NCBI GenBank assembly: GCA_033851265.1
Contig: JAWWOW010000007.1
Coordinates: forward strand, 62,001 to 126,000
DNA from: JAWWOW01 sp033851265
GTDB taxonomy: Bacteria > Actinomycetota > Actinomycetes > JAWWOW01
Length of the DNA: 64,000 nt
Direction of reading: 5' to 3'
Positions 19,990 to 28,999 of this stretch are shown one piece after another. The translations under genes were made by a program, and so were the position numbers. Position 1 is the stretch's first letter; the number at the start of each line of letters is the position of its first letter. A model generated the notes under the pieces. It was not told the origin of the DNA and ran no database searches. It saw only the letters and a list, made by a program, of their open reading frames with translations.

Positions 19990-21012
19990 ATGATGAGAAG
20001 GACAAAGGGGGGGCTGGCCGTAGCGGTTGCCCTGAGCGGGACGGCTCTGCTGGGCCTGAGTGCCTGTGGCGGATCGTCGGGCGCCGGCACCAGCAGCGGT
20101 TCCAAGGTGAAGCTGTCGATCGTGGCGTACTCCACGCCACAGGCGGCTTACGAAAAAATCATCGAGGCGTACAAGAAGACGGACGCCGGCAAGAACATCG
20201 ACTTCAGCACGTCGTACGGCCCATCGGGTGACCAGAGCCGTGCGGTCGTGGCTGGTCTGAAGGCCGACATCGTGGAGTTCTCGCTGGCGCCAGATATGGA
20301 CCGCCTGGTGAAAGCCAATCTCGTGGCGTCCACCTGGAGCGCCGGTACTTACAAGGGCATGATCACCGACTCTGTCGTGGTCATCGCCACACGCAAGGGA
20401 AACCCCAAGGGCATCAAGGACTGGCCCGATCTGATCAAGCCCGGTGTCCAGGTGATCACACCCAACCCGTCGACCTCCGGTGGCGCGCGGTGGAACATCA
20501 TGGCGGCGTACGGCGGCACCCTCGCCAGTGGTGCGACTGAGGCTCAAGGCAATACCTACCTAAAAGCCTTGCTGAAGAACGTGCCTGTCCAAGACGACAG
20601 CGCGCGCAAGTCGCTGACGACGTTCACCGGTGGGAAGGGTGACGCGCTGCTCTCGTACGAGAACGACGCCATCTTTGCCCAGCAGAAGGGGCAGTCGCTC
20701 GACTACACCGTGCCTAACAGCACGATCCTGATCGAGAACCCGATCGCGGTCACGTCAAACAGCGCCCACCCGGCCGAGGCGAAGGCCTTCCTCGACTACC
20801 TCTACACGGAGGAGGCGCAGAAGATCTTCTCGGACAACGGGTACCGCCCGGTGCTCGCGTCTGCGAAGACCAAGGACTTCCCGACGCCGTCTGGCCTGTT
20901 TGACATCACGAAGTTCGGCGGTTGGAAGGCCGTCACCGACAAGTTCTTCGACGCCGACAAGGGCATCGTGACCGGGATCGAAGAGGGTCTGGGTGTCCCA
21001 ACCAAGAAGTAA
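19990..21012 (+). CDS. sulfate ABC transporter, substrate-binding lipoprotein
   Basis: 340-residue periplasmic-type binding protein tethered by a lipobox, LLGLSACGG, with Cys26 as the lipidated residue. The mature protein has the sulfate-binding family features YSTPQAAYEKII, TSYGPSGDQSRAVVAGLKADIVEFSL and NPSTSGGARWNIMAAYG. It delivers sulfate (or thiosulfate) to the CysTW permease. Two adjacent ATGs exist (19990 and 19993); AGAGGAG upstream favours the second by spacing. Transcribed away from the Rrf2 regulator and overlapping cysT by 20 bases. Confidence 0.95.
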   Translation: MMRRTKGGLAVAVALSGTALLGLSACGGSSGAGTSSGSKVKLSIVAYSTPQAAYEKIIEAYKKTDAGKNIDFSTSYGPSGDQSRAVVAGLKADIVEFSLAPDMDRLVKANLVASTWSAGTYKGMITDSVVVIATRKGNPKGIKDWPDLIKPGVQVITPNPSTSGGARWNIMAAYGGTLASGATEAQGNTYLKALLKNVPVQDDSARKSLTTFTGGKGDALLSYENDAIFAQQKGQSLDYTVPNSTILIENPIAVTSNSAHPAEAKAFLDYLYTEEAQKIFSDNGYRPVLASAKTKDFPTPSGLFDITKFGGWKAVTDKFFDADKGIVTGIEEGLGVPTKK

Positions 21013-21901
21013 CGGCCCTGCTGTCGGGGGAGACGGCGCCCTTGCGGTGCCGTCTCCCACCGGCGGCGGCCGTTTCAGCTTGCGGCGTCGCGCCGAGGGC
21101 AGCAGCCGCGCATTCATGCGCCCCGGCTTGGCCACGGGTCTCAGCGGTGGCCTCGTCACGATCTACCTGAGCGTCATCGTTCTGATCCCGCTCGGCGCGG
21201 TCGTCTACCGGTCAACCGATTCTGGCTGGAGTGGCTTCTGGCATCAGGTGACGGCACCACAGGCCTGGGCTGCTTTGAAACTCACTATCGTTGCGTCGCT
21301 CCTCGTCGCCTTCATCAATCTCGTTTTGGGCACGCTGATCGCGTGGGTTCTCGTGCGCGACAAGCTTCCGGGACAACGGCTCCTGGACACGTTGATCGAC
21401 CTGCCCTTCGCCCTGCCCACCATCGTTGCCGGTCTGACCTTGCTCGTGCTCTACGGCCCGAACAGCCCGTTGCACGTTGACCTGGCCTATGCGCGTGCCG
21501 GCGTCATCATGGCGCTGCTGTTCGTCACACTGCCGTTCGTCGTACGCACGGTTCAACCAGTGCTGCTCGAGCTCGACCGGGAGATGGAAGAGGCAGCCGC
21601 ATCACTGGGTGCCAGTCAAGCCACCATCTTCCGCCGCATTGTGCTGCCGACTATCGCTCCGGCGATGGCAGCGGGGACCGCGCTGGCATTTGCGCGTTCG
21701 CTCAGTGAGTTCGGCTCAACGGTTCTGATCTCGGGCAACATTCCGTTCCAGACACAGGTCGCGGCGGTCAACATCTACAGCCAGATCGAGGGCGACAACA
21801 CCACGGGCGCTGCTGCCCTGTCGACGGTGCTGCTTGTTGTCGCGCTCGTAGTCCTGGTCACCCTGAACGTCATCCAGCGATGGGTGGCCCGGCGTGACTA
21901 A
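20993..21901 (+). CDS. cysT: sulfate ABC transporter permease CysT
   Basis: 302-residue inner-membrane permease with six hydrophobic helices and the EAA loop EMEEAAASLGASQATIFRRIVLP that contacts the ATPase. IDLPFALPTIVAGLTLLVLYG and the SEFGSTVLISGNIPFQTQ segment are typical of CysT. GTG 20993 lies within the end of the binding-protein gene, with AGAGGG about seven bases upstream; a GTG further in (at about residue 19) is an alternative. It overlaps cysW by eight bases. Confidence 0.95.
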   Translation: MSQPRSNGPAVGGDGALAVPSPTGGGRFSLRRRAEGSSRAFMRPGLATGLSGGLVTIYLSVIVLIPLGAVVYRSTDSGWSGFWHQVTAPQAWAALKLTIVASLLVAFINLVLGTLIAWVLVRDKLPGQRLLDTLIDLPFALPTIVAGLTLLVLYGPNSPLHVDLAYARAGVIMALLFVTLPFVVRTVQPVLLELDREMEEAAASLGASQATIFRRIVLPTIAPAMAAGTALAFARSLSEFGSTVLISGNIPFQTQVAAVNIYSQIEGDNTTGAAALSTVLLVVALVVLVTLNVIQRWVARRD

Positions 21902-22685
21902 GTGGACTCTGCGCAGCGTCGCGTTGCTGTATCTGCTGTTCTTGCTGGTCCTTCCGGTCGCCATCATTGGCTGGCGCACCTTTGAGCACGGCGTCGGCCC
22001 CGTCGTCGACGCGCTGACGACCGCCCAGTCGTTGCATGCGTTCAAGGTGACCGGGATCGTGGCGGGTTTTGCCGTGGTGCTCAACACCGTGTTCGGCGTC
22101 GCAGCGTCGCTGCTGTTGGTGCGCCACCGATTCCCTGGTCGGCGCGTCCTCGATGCCCTGATCGATCTGCCCATTGCGGTGTCGCCGGTCGTGGTTGGGC
22201 TGGCGCTGATTCTTGTTTACGGCAAAAACACCGGGGTGGGTGGTTGGTTGGCGGGTCAAGGCATCCAGATCATTTTCTCCGTCCCCGGCATGGTCATCGC
22301 CACAGTCTTCGTGGCGCTGCCGCTCGTCGTACGCGCCGTCGTTCCGGTCCTCGAAGAGATCGGCGACGAGCAGGAGCAGGCGGCCGCGACGCTGGGGGCG
22401 ACTGGTTTCCAGCGCTTTATGCGCATCACGCTGCCGTCCATTCGCGGCGCGCTGGCCTACGGCGTCGTGCTCGCGTTGGCACGGTCGTTGGGCGAGTACG
22501 GCGCGGTCGCGGTGGTATCCGGCCGAATCGTGGGGCAGACTCAAACCGTCACGCTCTTCGTCGAGGAGCGGTTCCAGAACTTCGAACAGACCGCGGCCTA
22601 CTCAGCAGCCACGGCACTGGTCGTGGTCGCCGTGATCTCGCTGATCCTCAGCAGGTTTCTGCGGCCGCAAGGGGGAGCACGATGA
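21894..22685 (+). CDS. cysW: sulfate ABC transporter permease CysW
   Basis: 263-residue second permease subunit. EAA loop EEQ...AAATLGATGFQRFMRITLP, plus LIDLPIAVSPVVVGLALILVYG and the SLGEYGAVAVVSGRIVGQTQT segment characteristic of CysW. GTG 21894 overlaps cysT; the stop overlaps cysA (ATGA). Forms the CysTW channel. Confidence 0.95.
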   Translation: MTKWTLRSVALLYLLFLLVLPVAIIGWRTFEHGVGPVVDALTTAQSLHAFKVTGIVAGFAVVLNTVFGVAASLLLVRHRFPGRRVLDALIDLPIAVSPVVVGLALILVYGKNTGVGGWLAGQGIQIIFSVPGMVIATVFVALPLVVRAVVPVLEEIGDEQEQAAATLGATGFQRFMRITLPSIRGALAYGVVLALARSLGEYGAVAVVSGRIVGQTQTVTLFVEERFQNFEQTAAYSAATALVVVAVISLILSRFLRPQGGAR

Positions 22686-23719
22686 GCATCCGCGTCGAAC
22701 ACGTGTCGAAGAACTTTGGCGACTTTCCTGCCCTGCATGACGTCAGCGTTGAGATTCCTACCGGCGCGCTGACCGCGTTGCTGGGCCCGAGCGGCGGGGG
22801 CAAGTCGACGTTGCTGCGTGTCATCGCCGGGCTGGAGCGACCCGACTCGGGCACCGTCCACATCGAGGGCACAGACGCGACTGGCCTCCCGCCACAGCGG
22901 CGAGGCGTCGGCTTCGTGTTCCAGCACTACGCCGCCTTCAAGCACATGACGGTCGAACGCAACGTGGCATTCGGCTTGTCGATCCGGCACCGTCCAAAGG
23001 ACGAGATCCGCTCGCGGGTGAAGGAGTTGCTTGAGCTCGTCCACCTCGAGCAGTTCGCCCATCGCTACCCGTCGCAGCTCTCCGGTGGCCAGCGCCAGCG
23101 CATGGCACTCGCTCGTGCGCTCGCCGTCGAGCCCAAGGTGCTGTTGCTCGACGAACCGTTCGGTGCCCTCGACGCGCAGGTGCGCAAGGAGCTGCGTGCG
23201 TGGCTTCGGCGACTCCACGACCAGGTACACGTCACGACGGTGTTCGTGACCCACGACCAAGAAGAGGCAATGGAGGTCGCGGACGAGATCGTCGTCATGG
23301 CCGACGGCGAGGTGAAGCAGGTCGGCTCACCCGATGACCTCTACGAGCATCCGGCCACGGAATTCGTGATGAGTTTCCTCGGCCCGGTGACGAGGATCAG
23401 CGGTGAGCTCGTGCGCCCGCACGACGTCGAGGTCTTCGACCAACCTCACCCGGAGGCTCGACCGGCGATCATCACGCGGGTCACGCGGCTCGGCTTCGAG
23501 GTTCGCGTCGACATCGAGGTCGAGGGCGAGCCGGCGTGGCTGCAGGTCACCCGAGGCACGGCCCAGCAGTTCCGGCTCGAGCCCGGCGAGCAGATCTATG
23601 TGCGACCAGCGGGCGCCCGCATCGGGGTAGCCGCCAGTTCGGCTCCGTCCTTACCGTCAGGTCAGGTCGCAGCGGAGCCTGCGGCGGAGGCCACTTCCGC
23701 GGCGCCTGTTCACCCGTAG
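22682..23719 (+). CDS. cysA: sulfate ABC transporter ATP-binding protein CysA
   Basis: 345-residue ATPase: Walker A GPSGGGKST, Q-loop VFQHYAAFKHMTV, signature LSGGQRQRMALARAL, Walker B VLLLDEPFGALD, H-loop FVTHDQEEAMEVAD. The sulfate-family C-terminal regulatory part ELVRPHDVEVF is present. The open frame reaches back to 22244 within cysW; ATG 22682 overlapping the cysW stop is the natural start. No sulfate-reduction genes follow, so the importer is encoded apart from the assimilation enzymes. Confidence 0.96.
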   Translation: MSIRVEHVSKNFGDFPALHDVSVEIPTGALTALLGPSGGGKSTLLRVIAGLERPDSGTVHIEGTDATGLPPQRRGVGFVFQHYAAFKHMTVERNVAFGLSIRHRPKDEIRSRVKELLELVHLEQFAHRYPSQLSGGQRQRMALARALAVEPKVLLLDEPFGALDAQVRKELRAWLRRLHDQVHVTTVFVTHDQEEAMEVADEIVVMADGEVKQVGSPDDLYEHPATEFVMSFLGPVTRISGELVRPHDVEVFDQPHPEARPAIITRVTRLGFEVRVDIEVEGEPAWLQVTRGTAQQFRLEPGEQIYVRPAGARIGVAASSAPSLPSGQVAAEPAAEATSAAPVHP

Positions 23720-23782
23720 CGGACGTGCTGCTGGAAGCAGTCCGGCCTCCGGTGTGTTAGGACGGTGCAGGAGGCTGCCTCG

Positions 23783-25702
23783 ATGACGATGCCCGGCGGG
23801 CACCAGAACTGGGCCACGCTGCGCTCGTATTCGAGCGACCGGAGCGTGGGCCGGCAGCGCCTTGCGCCGGGCACGTTCCGCCGCATCGTGGAGTTCGCCC
23901 GCCCTTACCGCCGCTGGCTGGTGATCTTCCTCGGCTTCATCCTGGTCGACGCCATCCTCGGCGCGGCCAATCCGCTCATCTTCAAAGAGATCATCGACCG
24001 CGGGATCCTCCAGCACCGCCCGGGAGTGGTCACCTGGCTCGCCGGCCTTGTCGCCTTGATCGCGCTGCTCAGCGCAGCGGTATCCCTCGCCATGCGGTGG
24101 TACTCCGCTCGCATCGGCGAGGGTCTCATCTACGACATGCGCTCGCAGGTGTTCTCCCACATCCAACGGATGCCGATCGCGTTCTTCACCCGCACCCAGA
24201 CGGGCGCGCTGATCAGCCGGCTCAACAACGACGTCCTCGGCGCGCAGCAGGCCTTCACCGGCACGCTTTCCACGGTCGTCAGCAACGTCATCAGCGTGCT
24301 GATCGTGCTCGCCGCGATGTTCTATCTCTCGTGGGAAATCACCCTGATCTCCCTCGTCCTGCTTCCCGTCTTCATCATCCCGGCCCGACTCATGGGCAAG
24401 AGGTTGCAGTCCCTCACACGTGAGGGCTACAACCTCAACGCCGAAATGAGTACGACGATGACCGAGCGCTTCAACGTCTCGGGCGCGCTACTCGTCAAGC
24501 TTTTCGGTCGGCCCGCCGAGGAAGACCACAACTTCCGGAGCCGTGCACGCCGCGTTGCTGACATCGGTGTCCTGCAGGCGATGTACGCACGCATCTTCTT
24601 CGTCTCGCTCACACTCGTCGCCGCGCTCGCAACCGCGATCGTCTACGGGTTCGGCGGCCACCTCGCGATCAACGGCGCATTCGAGGTCGGCACCGTGGTC
24701 GCGCTCACGGCGTACCTCAACCGTCTCTATGGCCCGCTCACCGCGCTGTCCAACGTGCAGGTCGACGTGATGACGGCGCTGGTGTCGTTCGAGCGCGTCT
24801 TCGAAGTCCTCGATCTACCGCCAGCCATCGCGGACAAGCCCGACGCCATCGAGCTGCCACGCGATCTCGGTGGGCGTGCCGCGATCGAGTTCGACCATGT
24901 CGACTTTCGGTACCCCGCCGCGTCCGAGGTGTCACTCGCGTCGCTGGAGTCTGTTGCCGTCCTCGACCAGACAATTCCGCGACAGGTCCTGTACGACGTG
25001 TCGTTCCGTGCCGAGCCGGGGCAGCTCGTCGCGCTCGTTGGTCCGTCCGGTGCCGGCAAGACCACCATCAGTCAACTCGTCACGCGGATGTACGACGTAC
25101 AGGAAGGTGCAATCCGCATCAGCGAGGAGGACGTGCGAGATGTGACGCTCGCGTCCTTGCGGGGGGCTGTTGGAGTCGTGACCCAGGATGCCCATCTGTT
25201 CCACGACACCATCCGCGGCAACCTGCTCTACGCCCGACCCGAAGCCAGTGATCTGGAGTTGTGGGACGCGATCGAGGCCGCGCAGATCGGTGAGCTCGTT
25301 CACTCGTTACCGGACGGTCTCGAAACGGTCGTTGGTGATCGCGGCTACCGGCTCTCCGGCGGGGAGAAGCAGCGCATTGCCATCGCGCGGCTGCTGCTCA
25401 AGGCACCGGCAATCGTCGTGCTCGACGAGGCGACAGCCCATCTGGACTCGGAGTCAGAGGTTGCTGTGCAACGTGCCTTGAAGAGCGCATTGACCGGGCG
25501 CACGTCTCTCGTGATCGCGCATCGCCTCTCAACCGTCCGAGAGGCCGACCAGATCCTTGTCGTCGACGATGGCCGCATCGTCGAACGCGGACATCACGAC
25601 GAGCTGCTCGCCGACAACGGGTTGTACGCCGAGCTCTATCGAACCCAGTTCGAACGCCAGGCCACGACGGCACCAGAACCCCGCGAACCTGCTCTCGACT
25701 GA
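23783..25702 (+). CDS. ABC exporter, fused membrane and ATPase domains
   Basis: 639-residue half-transporter of the MsbA/MDR type. The membrane domain (about 40-330) has six helices; the nucleotide-binding domain has Walker A GPSGAGKTT, signature LSGGEKQRIAIARLL, Walker B IVVLDEATAHLDSES and an H-loop IAHRLST. About 20 residues (ASEVSLASLESVAVLDQTI) are inserted between the A-loop FRYP and VLYDVSF. ATG 23783 has AGGAGG eight bases upstream; the GTG at 23765 would place that site inside the gene. Substrate unknown; it probably acts as a homodimer. Tail-to-tail with the GGDEF-EAL gene with one base between. Confidence 0.92.
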   Translation: MTMPGGHQNWATLRSYSSDRSVGRQRLAPGTFRRIVEFARPYRRWLVIFLGFILVDAILGAANPLIFKEIIDRGILQHRPGVVTWLAGLVALIALLSAAVSLAMRWYSARIGEGLIYDMRSQVFSHIQRMPIAFFTRTQTGALISRLNNDVLGAQQAFTGTLSTVVSNVISVLIVLAAMFYLSWEITLISLVLLPVFIIPARLMGKRLQSLTREGYNLNAEMSTTMTERFNVSGALLVKLFGRPAEEDHNFRSRARRVADIGVLQAMYARIFFVSLTLVAALATAIVYGFGGHLAINGAFEVGTVVALTAYLNRLYGPLTALSNVQVDVMTALVSFERVFEVLDLPPAIADKPDAIELPRDLGGRAAIEFDHVDFRYPAASEVSLASLESVAVLDQTIPRQVLYDVSFRAEPGQLVALVGPSGAGKTTISQLVTRMYDVQEGAIRISEEDVRDVTLASLRGAVGVVTQDAHLFHDTIRGNLLYARPEASDLELWDAIEAAQIGELVHSLPDGLETVVGDRGYRLSGGEKQRIAIARLLLKAPAIVVLDEATAHLDSESEVAVQRALKSALTGRTSLVIAHRLSTVREADQILVVDDGRIVERGHHDELLADNGLYAELYRTQFERQATTAPEPREPALD

Positions 25703-25703
25703 G

Positions 25704-28082
25704 CTACGCCGCTTGGGTGTCCCGGTGGCGCCCGGGTCGGCGTGGCGATGGGACCGTCGATGTTTGGCCGAGCAGCATTTCGATGGCAGCCGGGGATACC
25801 GGTCGGCTTAGCAGGAAACCTTGACCGGTGCGGCAGCCAAGGTCTTGCACCCGGATGAGCTGGTCGGCTTCTTCGATGCCCTCGGGGATGACGTCGAGTC
25901 CGAGGCGTTGGCCGAGCCCGACGATCGCGTCAAGCAAAGCCTCGTCGTGGGGACCGGGGTGCTCGGCAGACACGAATGACCGATCGATCTTGAGGATGTC
26001 AACCGGGAGTCGCCGCAGGTACTCGATCGATGAGTAGCCGGTGCCGAAGTCGTCGATGGCAACGCGAATGCCGAGCCGCCGGAGGGTTGTGAGGCGTGCA
26101 GCCGACTCGCTGCGGGGATCGGCGAGGACGGATTCGGTGATCTCCAGCACGAGGCAGGCGGGATCGAATTCTGTCCGCAGGAGCACATCCTTGACCTGGT
26201 CGGCAAAGTCTGACCTTTCGAGTTGACGCATAGAAATGTTGACGCAGAGGTCGAATTGAGGCAGTGCGTGCAGGCGCTGCCAGGTGTGTACCTGCCGGCA
26301 TGCGGTCTCCAGCACCCAGGCTCCGATGTCGACGATCGCGCCGGACTCTTCGGCGAGACCGATGAAGTCGTAGGGCGGCAACAGACCCCGGACCGGATGT
26401 TGCCAACGCACGAGTGCCTCGACCCCGACCATCCCGCCGGTCTCGAGGTCATACAAAGGCTGGTAGTCGAGGACAAACTCGTCGCGCCCACAGGCCAGCA
26501 GGAGGTCGGCTTTGAGCTCGTGCTGAGCCCCGACCGCAGTATCGACAGCACTGTCGTAGCAGGCGACGCGGTTCTTGCCGTTCCCCTTCGCCGTATACAT
26601 GGCGACGTCCGCTTCGCGCATGAGCTTGTCGGGATCGCTGCCGTCGTGGCGGAGGGCAAGGCCGACGCTGGCGCCGACGTGAACAACGCTGCCGTTGATA
26701 TCGACGGGTGCGGCGAGGACGTGCACGACCCGCTCGGCGACCAGTTGAGCGGTCCCAAGGTCGGGAACAGCGTCGAGCAGGAGAGCGAACTCATCGCCGC
26801 CGAGGCGGGCGATCAGGTCGCCAGGGCGGACAGCCTGATGCAAGCGGTCGGCGACAGCGCGCAGCACGCTGTCGCCAGCGGCGTGACCAAGCGTGTCGTT
26901 CACGTCTTTGAAGTCATCGAGATCAACGAACAGCACCGCTTGCGTGAGGCCCCGGCGGGAGGGCTGAGCGAGCACTGCCGCAAGCTGACCGTGGAATACG
27001 GCACGGTTTGCAAGACCGGTCAACGAATCGGTCGACGCCCGCGACTCGATCTCGACGCTGGCCAGCACAAGCTGACGGTTCAGCCCGGTGACGCGGGCCA
27101 TCACGAGCAGGAACGAGACGCCGGAGGCGCAAGCGATGACGAACAGCTCATGCGGGCGATTGGCCAGCAGCACTGGGCCGGTCAAGAGGGACCCGCCCAG
27201 GAAGGCGAGCTTCCCTTTCGACAGACGGTGACCCGATGGAGTCCCGGCGCGCGTGAACTCCCGCGCGCTTGGGTGGAGTGCTGCCATACCGATGAACAGG
27301 TACGACGCCATCCAGAGCGCATCGGTCGGACCGCCAAACTGGTACGTCCCCGCCGCCAGCTGAGTCGCATACAGGGTGTCTGAGACAAGCAGAAAGACGA
27401 AGCTGCCGAGCAGCAGGCGCATCGACCCGCTGCGCCAAGACACGGCCACGACGAGCCGGATCAGCATTGCGAACACGATGAGGTCCATCGTCGGGTACGC
27501 GAGCGATACGACGTGCGCCAGTATCGGCAGGCCTGATGCATGGACGACAGGAGCGATGACGAACTCCCACATCAGCGACCCACCAGCGATTACCAGGATC
27601 ATCGAGTCGAGCGCGTCACCACGGCGGTCGTTGCGGCGCCGTTGTCCTGCGAGCGCTCCGAGAGCGATCATGTAGCACGGATAGGTAGCCAAAAACAGAA
27701 TGTCGCCAGGGTAGGGGAATGGCGTGGGGTGCCCGGTGATCAGCGGTACGCCGTAATACGGCCCGTTCGCCAACGTCGCGAACGTCATGGAGATTGCCAA
27801 CGAAGCCCATACGACGCGAGCGCGCCCATGAGTCTTGGACGCGCCGCGGTAGGCAAGCCCCGCCGCTGTCGCGTTGAGCACCGTCAACAGCACCGCTTGG
27901 CCAACACCGGCCCGCGGCAGGAAGTAGTAGGTCGTGATCGCGGCGGCACCCAGCACCAGATAGACGAGCCAACCCAACGAGGCCGCATGTCGTGGCGCTG
28001 GCGTCGTGTCGAGCTCTTGTTCTGGAGACGCGCGGTCGTCATGCAGATTGGGGGAATCCAGCGCAAGCCCGGTCGTGGTCAT
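25704..28082 (-). CDS. membrane GGDEF-EAL cyclic-di-GMP enzyme
   Basis: 792-residue protein: about nine to ten transmembrane helices (35-330), GGDEF domain (345-510), EAL domain (520-775). The active-site loop is an intact GGDEF (428-432), preceded at five residues by the product-inhibition site R419-P-G-D422. The EAL domain retains Glu555 (VEALVRW), DDFGTGYSS (677-685) and Lys698 (LKIDRSF); the family glutamate near PEGIEE (733-738) is also present. Both synthesis and hydrolysis of c-di-GMP are therefore possible. ATG 28082 has AAGGGG eight bases upstream. The 167 bases upstream hold no gene; no clear operator was recognised there. Confidence 0.94.
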   Translation of the reverse strand: MTTTGLALDSPNLHDDRASPEQELDTTPAPRHAASLGWLVYLVLGAAAITTYYFLPRAGVGQAVLLTVLNATAAGLAYRGASKTHGRARVVWASLAISMTFATLANGPYYGVPLITGHPTPFPYPGDILFLATYPCYMIALGALAGQRRRNDRRGDALDSMILVIAGGSLMWEFVIAPVVHASGLPILAHVVSLAYPTMDLIVFAMLIRLVVAVSWRSGSMRLLLGSFVFLLVSDTLYATQLAAGTYQFGGPTDALWMASYLFIGMAALHPSAREFTRAGTPSGHRLSKGKLAFLGGSLLTGPVLLANRPHELFVIACASGVSFLLVMARVTGLNRQLVLASVEIESRASTDSLTGLANRAVFHGQLAAVLAQPSRRGLTQAVLFVDLDDFKDVNDTLGHAAGDSVLRAVADRLHQAVRPGDLIARLGGDEFALLLDAVPDLGTAQLVAERVVHVLAAPVDINGSVVHVGASVGLALRHDGSDPDKLMREADVAMYTAKGNGKNRVACYDSAVDTAVGAQHELKADLLLACGRDEFVLDYQPLYDLETGGMVGVEALVRWQHPVRGLLPPYDFIGLAEESGAIVDIGAWVLETACRQVHTWQRLHALPQFDLCVNISMRQLERSDFADQVKDVLLRTEFDPACLVLEITESVLADPRSESAARLTTLRRLGIRVAIDDFGTGYSSIEYLRRLPVDILKIDRSFVSAEHPGPHDEALLDAIVGLGQRLGLDVIPEGIEEADQLIRVQDLGCRTGQGFLLSRPVSPAAIEMLLGQTSTVPSPRRPGRHRDTQAA

Positions 28083-28249
28083 GGGTACGCCCCTTGATCC
28101 GCGAGCTGCTAGTGGCCGCTCCTCCCGGTTAGCTCGGGAATGCCATCTCGAAGACGGTCTAGGTATCGACGCCGAGTGGCGCATAAGACATGGTTAGTCC
28201 GGGTCCCGGCATCTAGTCACGTGGCGGACGAAAGCGGACACCCGGCAGG

Positions 28250-28999
28250 TCAGATCGTGCGGAGTGCGCCGCCGTCGACGGGCAACATGACGCCGGTGAG
28301 GTACGACGCGGCGGGCGAGAGCAGGAATGCCGCCACCTGTCCGAACTCCTCGGGATCACCGAAGCGCCGCAACGGAATCGTCTCGGCGATGCCGCGACGT
28401 ACTTGCTCGTCGGGTGTGAGCTCCATCGTGCGCTGCGTTGAGATCCGTCCGGGGAGCAGGCCATTCACACGGATGCCCGCGGGACCGAGCTCGTCGGCGA
28501 GTGTCTTTGCCACCATCGCGAGGCCGGGTCGCAGCCCGTTGGAGACGGCCAGACCAGGGATCGGCGAGCGCACGGACGTCGATAGGACGAACGCAATTGC
28601 ACCGCCGGCGCTGAGCTCAGCCGCGACGGCCCGCGCCAACCGGACGGCACCCAGGAACACCGACTCAAACGCCGAACGCCACTGATCGTCGGTGGTGTCC
28701 ATCACGGTGCCCGGCGGCGGTCCTCCGACGCTGATTAGTGCGCCGTCGAGGCGTTGCCATGTCGTCTGCGCCGCCGACACCAGTTGCTCCGGCGTACCCG
28801 GATCGGCGTTGTCGGCGACGACACCCACCGCACGTTCTGGCCCGCCGAGGGAGGCGACCGTCTCCGTCACCTTCGTTTCGTCCCGGCTCGACACCACAAC
28901 CCGCGCGCCATCGGCGACGAGTGCCTGCGCGCCCGCGCGCCCGAGACCACTCGTGCCGCCCGTGACGATGTAGACGCGGTCGTGGAGACCGAGGTCCAC
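28250..28999 (-). CDS. SDR-fold oxidoreductase with altered catalytic residues
   Basis: 249-residue Rossmann protein. The cofactor loop TGGTSGLG is intact, but where the catalytic Tyr-x3-Lys should lie the sequence reads SNGLRPGL, aligning Ser and Arg to those positions. A known beta-ketoacyl-reductase-like SDR subgroup lacks the perfect catalytic tetrad, so this may be a real family rather than decay. NADP preference and substrate cannot be told. GTG 28999 overlaps the stop of the upstream acyltransferase gene (TAGTG), making it the last gene of a four-gene minus-strand operon. Confidence 0.85.
   Translation of the reverse strand: MDLGLHDRVYIVTGGTSGLGRAGAQALVADGARVVVSSRDETKVTETVASLGGPERAVGVVADNADPGTPEQLVSAAQTTWQRLDGALISVGGPPPGTVMDTTDDQWRSAFESVFLGAVRLARAVAAELSAGGAIAFVLSTSVRSPIPGLAVSNGLRPGLAMVAKTLADELGPAGIRVNGLLPGRISTQRTMELTPDEQVRRGIAETIPLRRFGDPEEFGQVAAFLLSPAASYLTGVMLPVDGGALRTI

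Noticed and set aside
23765..23783. GTG 23765 as start of the ABC exporter
   Set aside because: It would put the strong AGGAGG site inside the coding sequence; ATG 23783 is spaced correctly from it.
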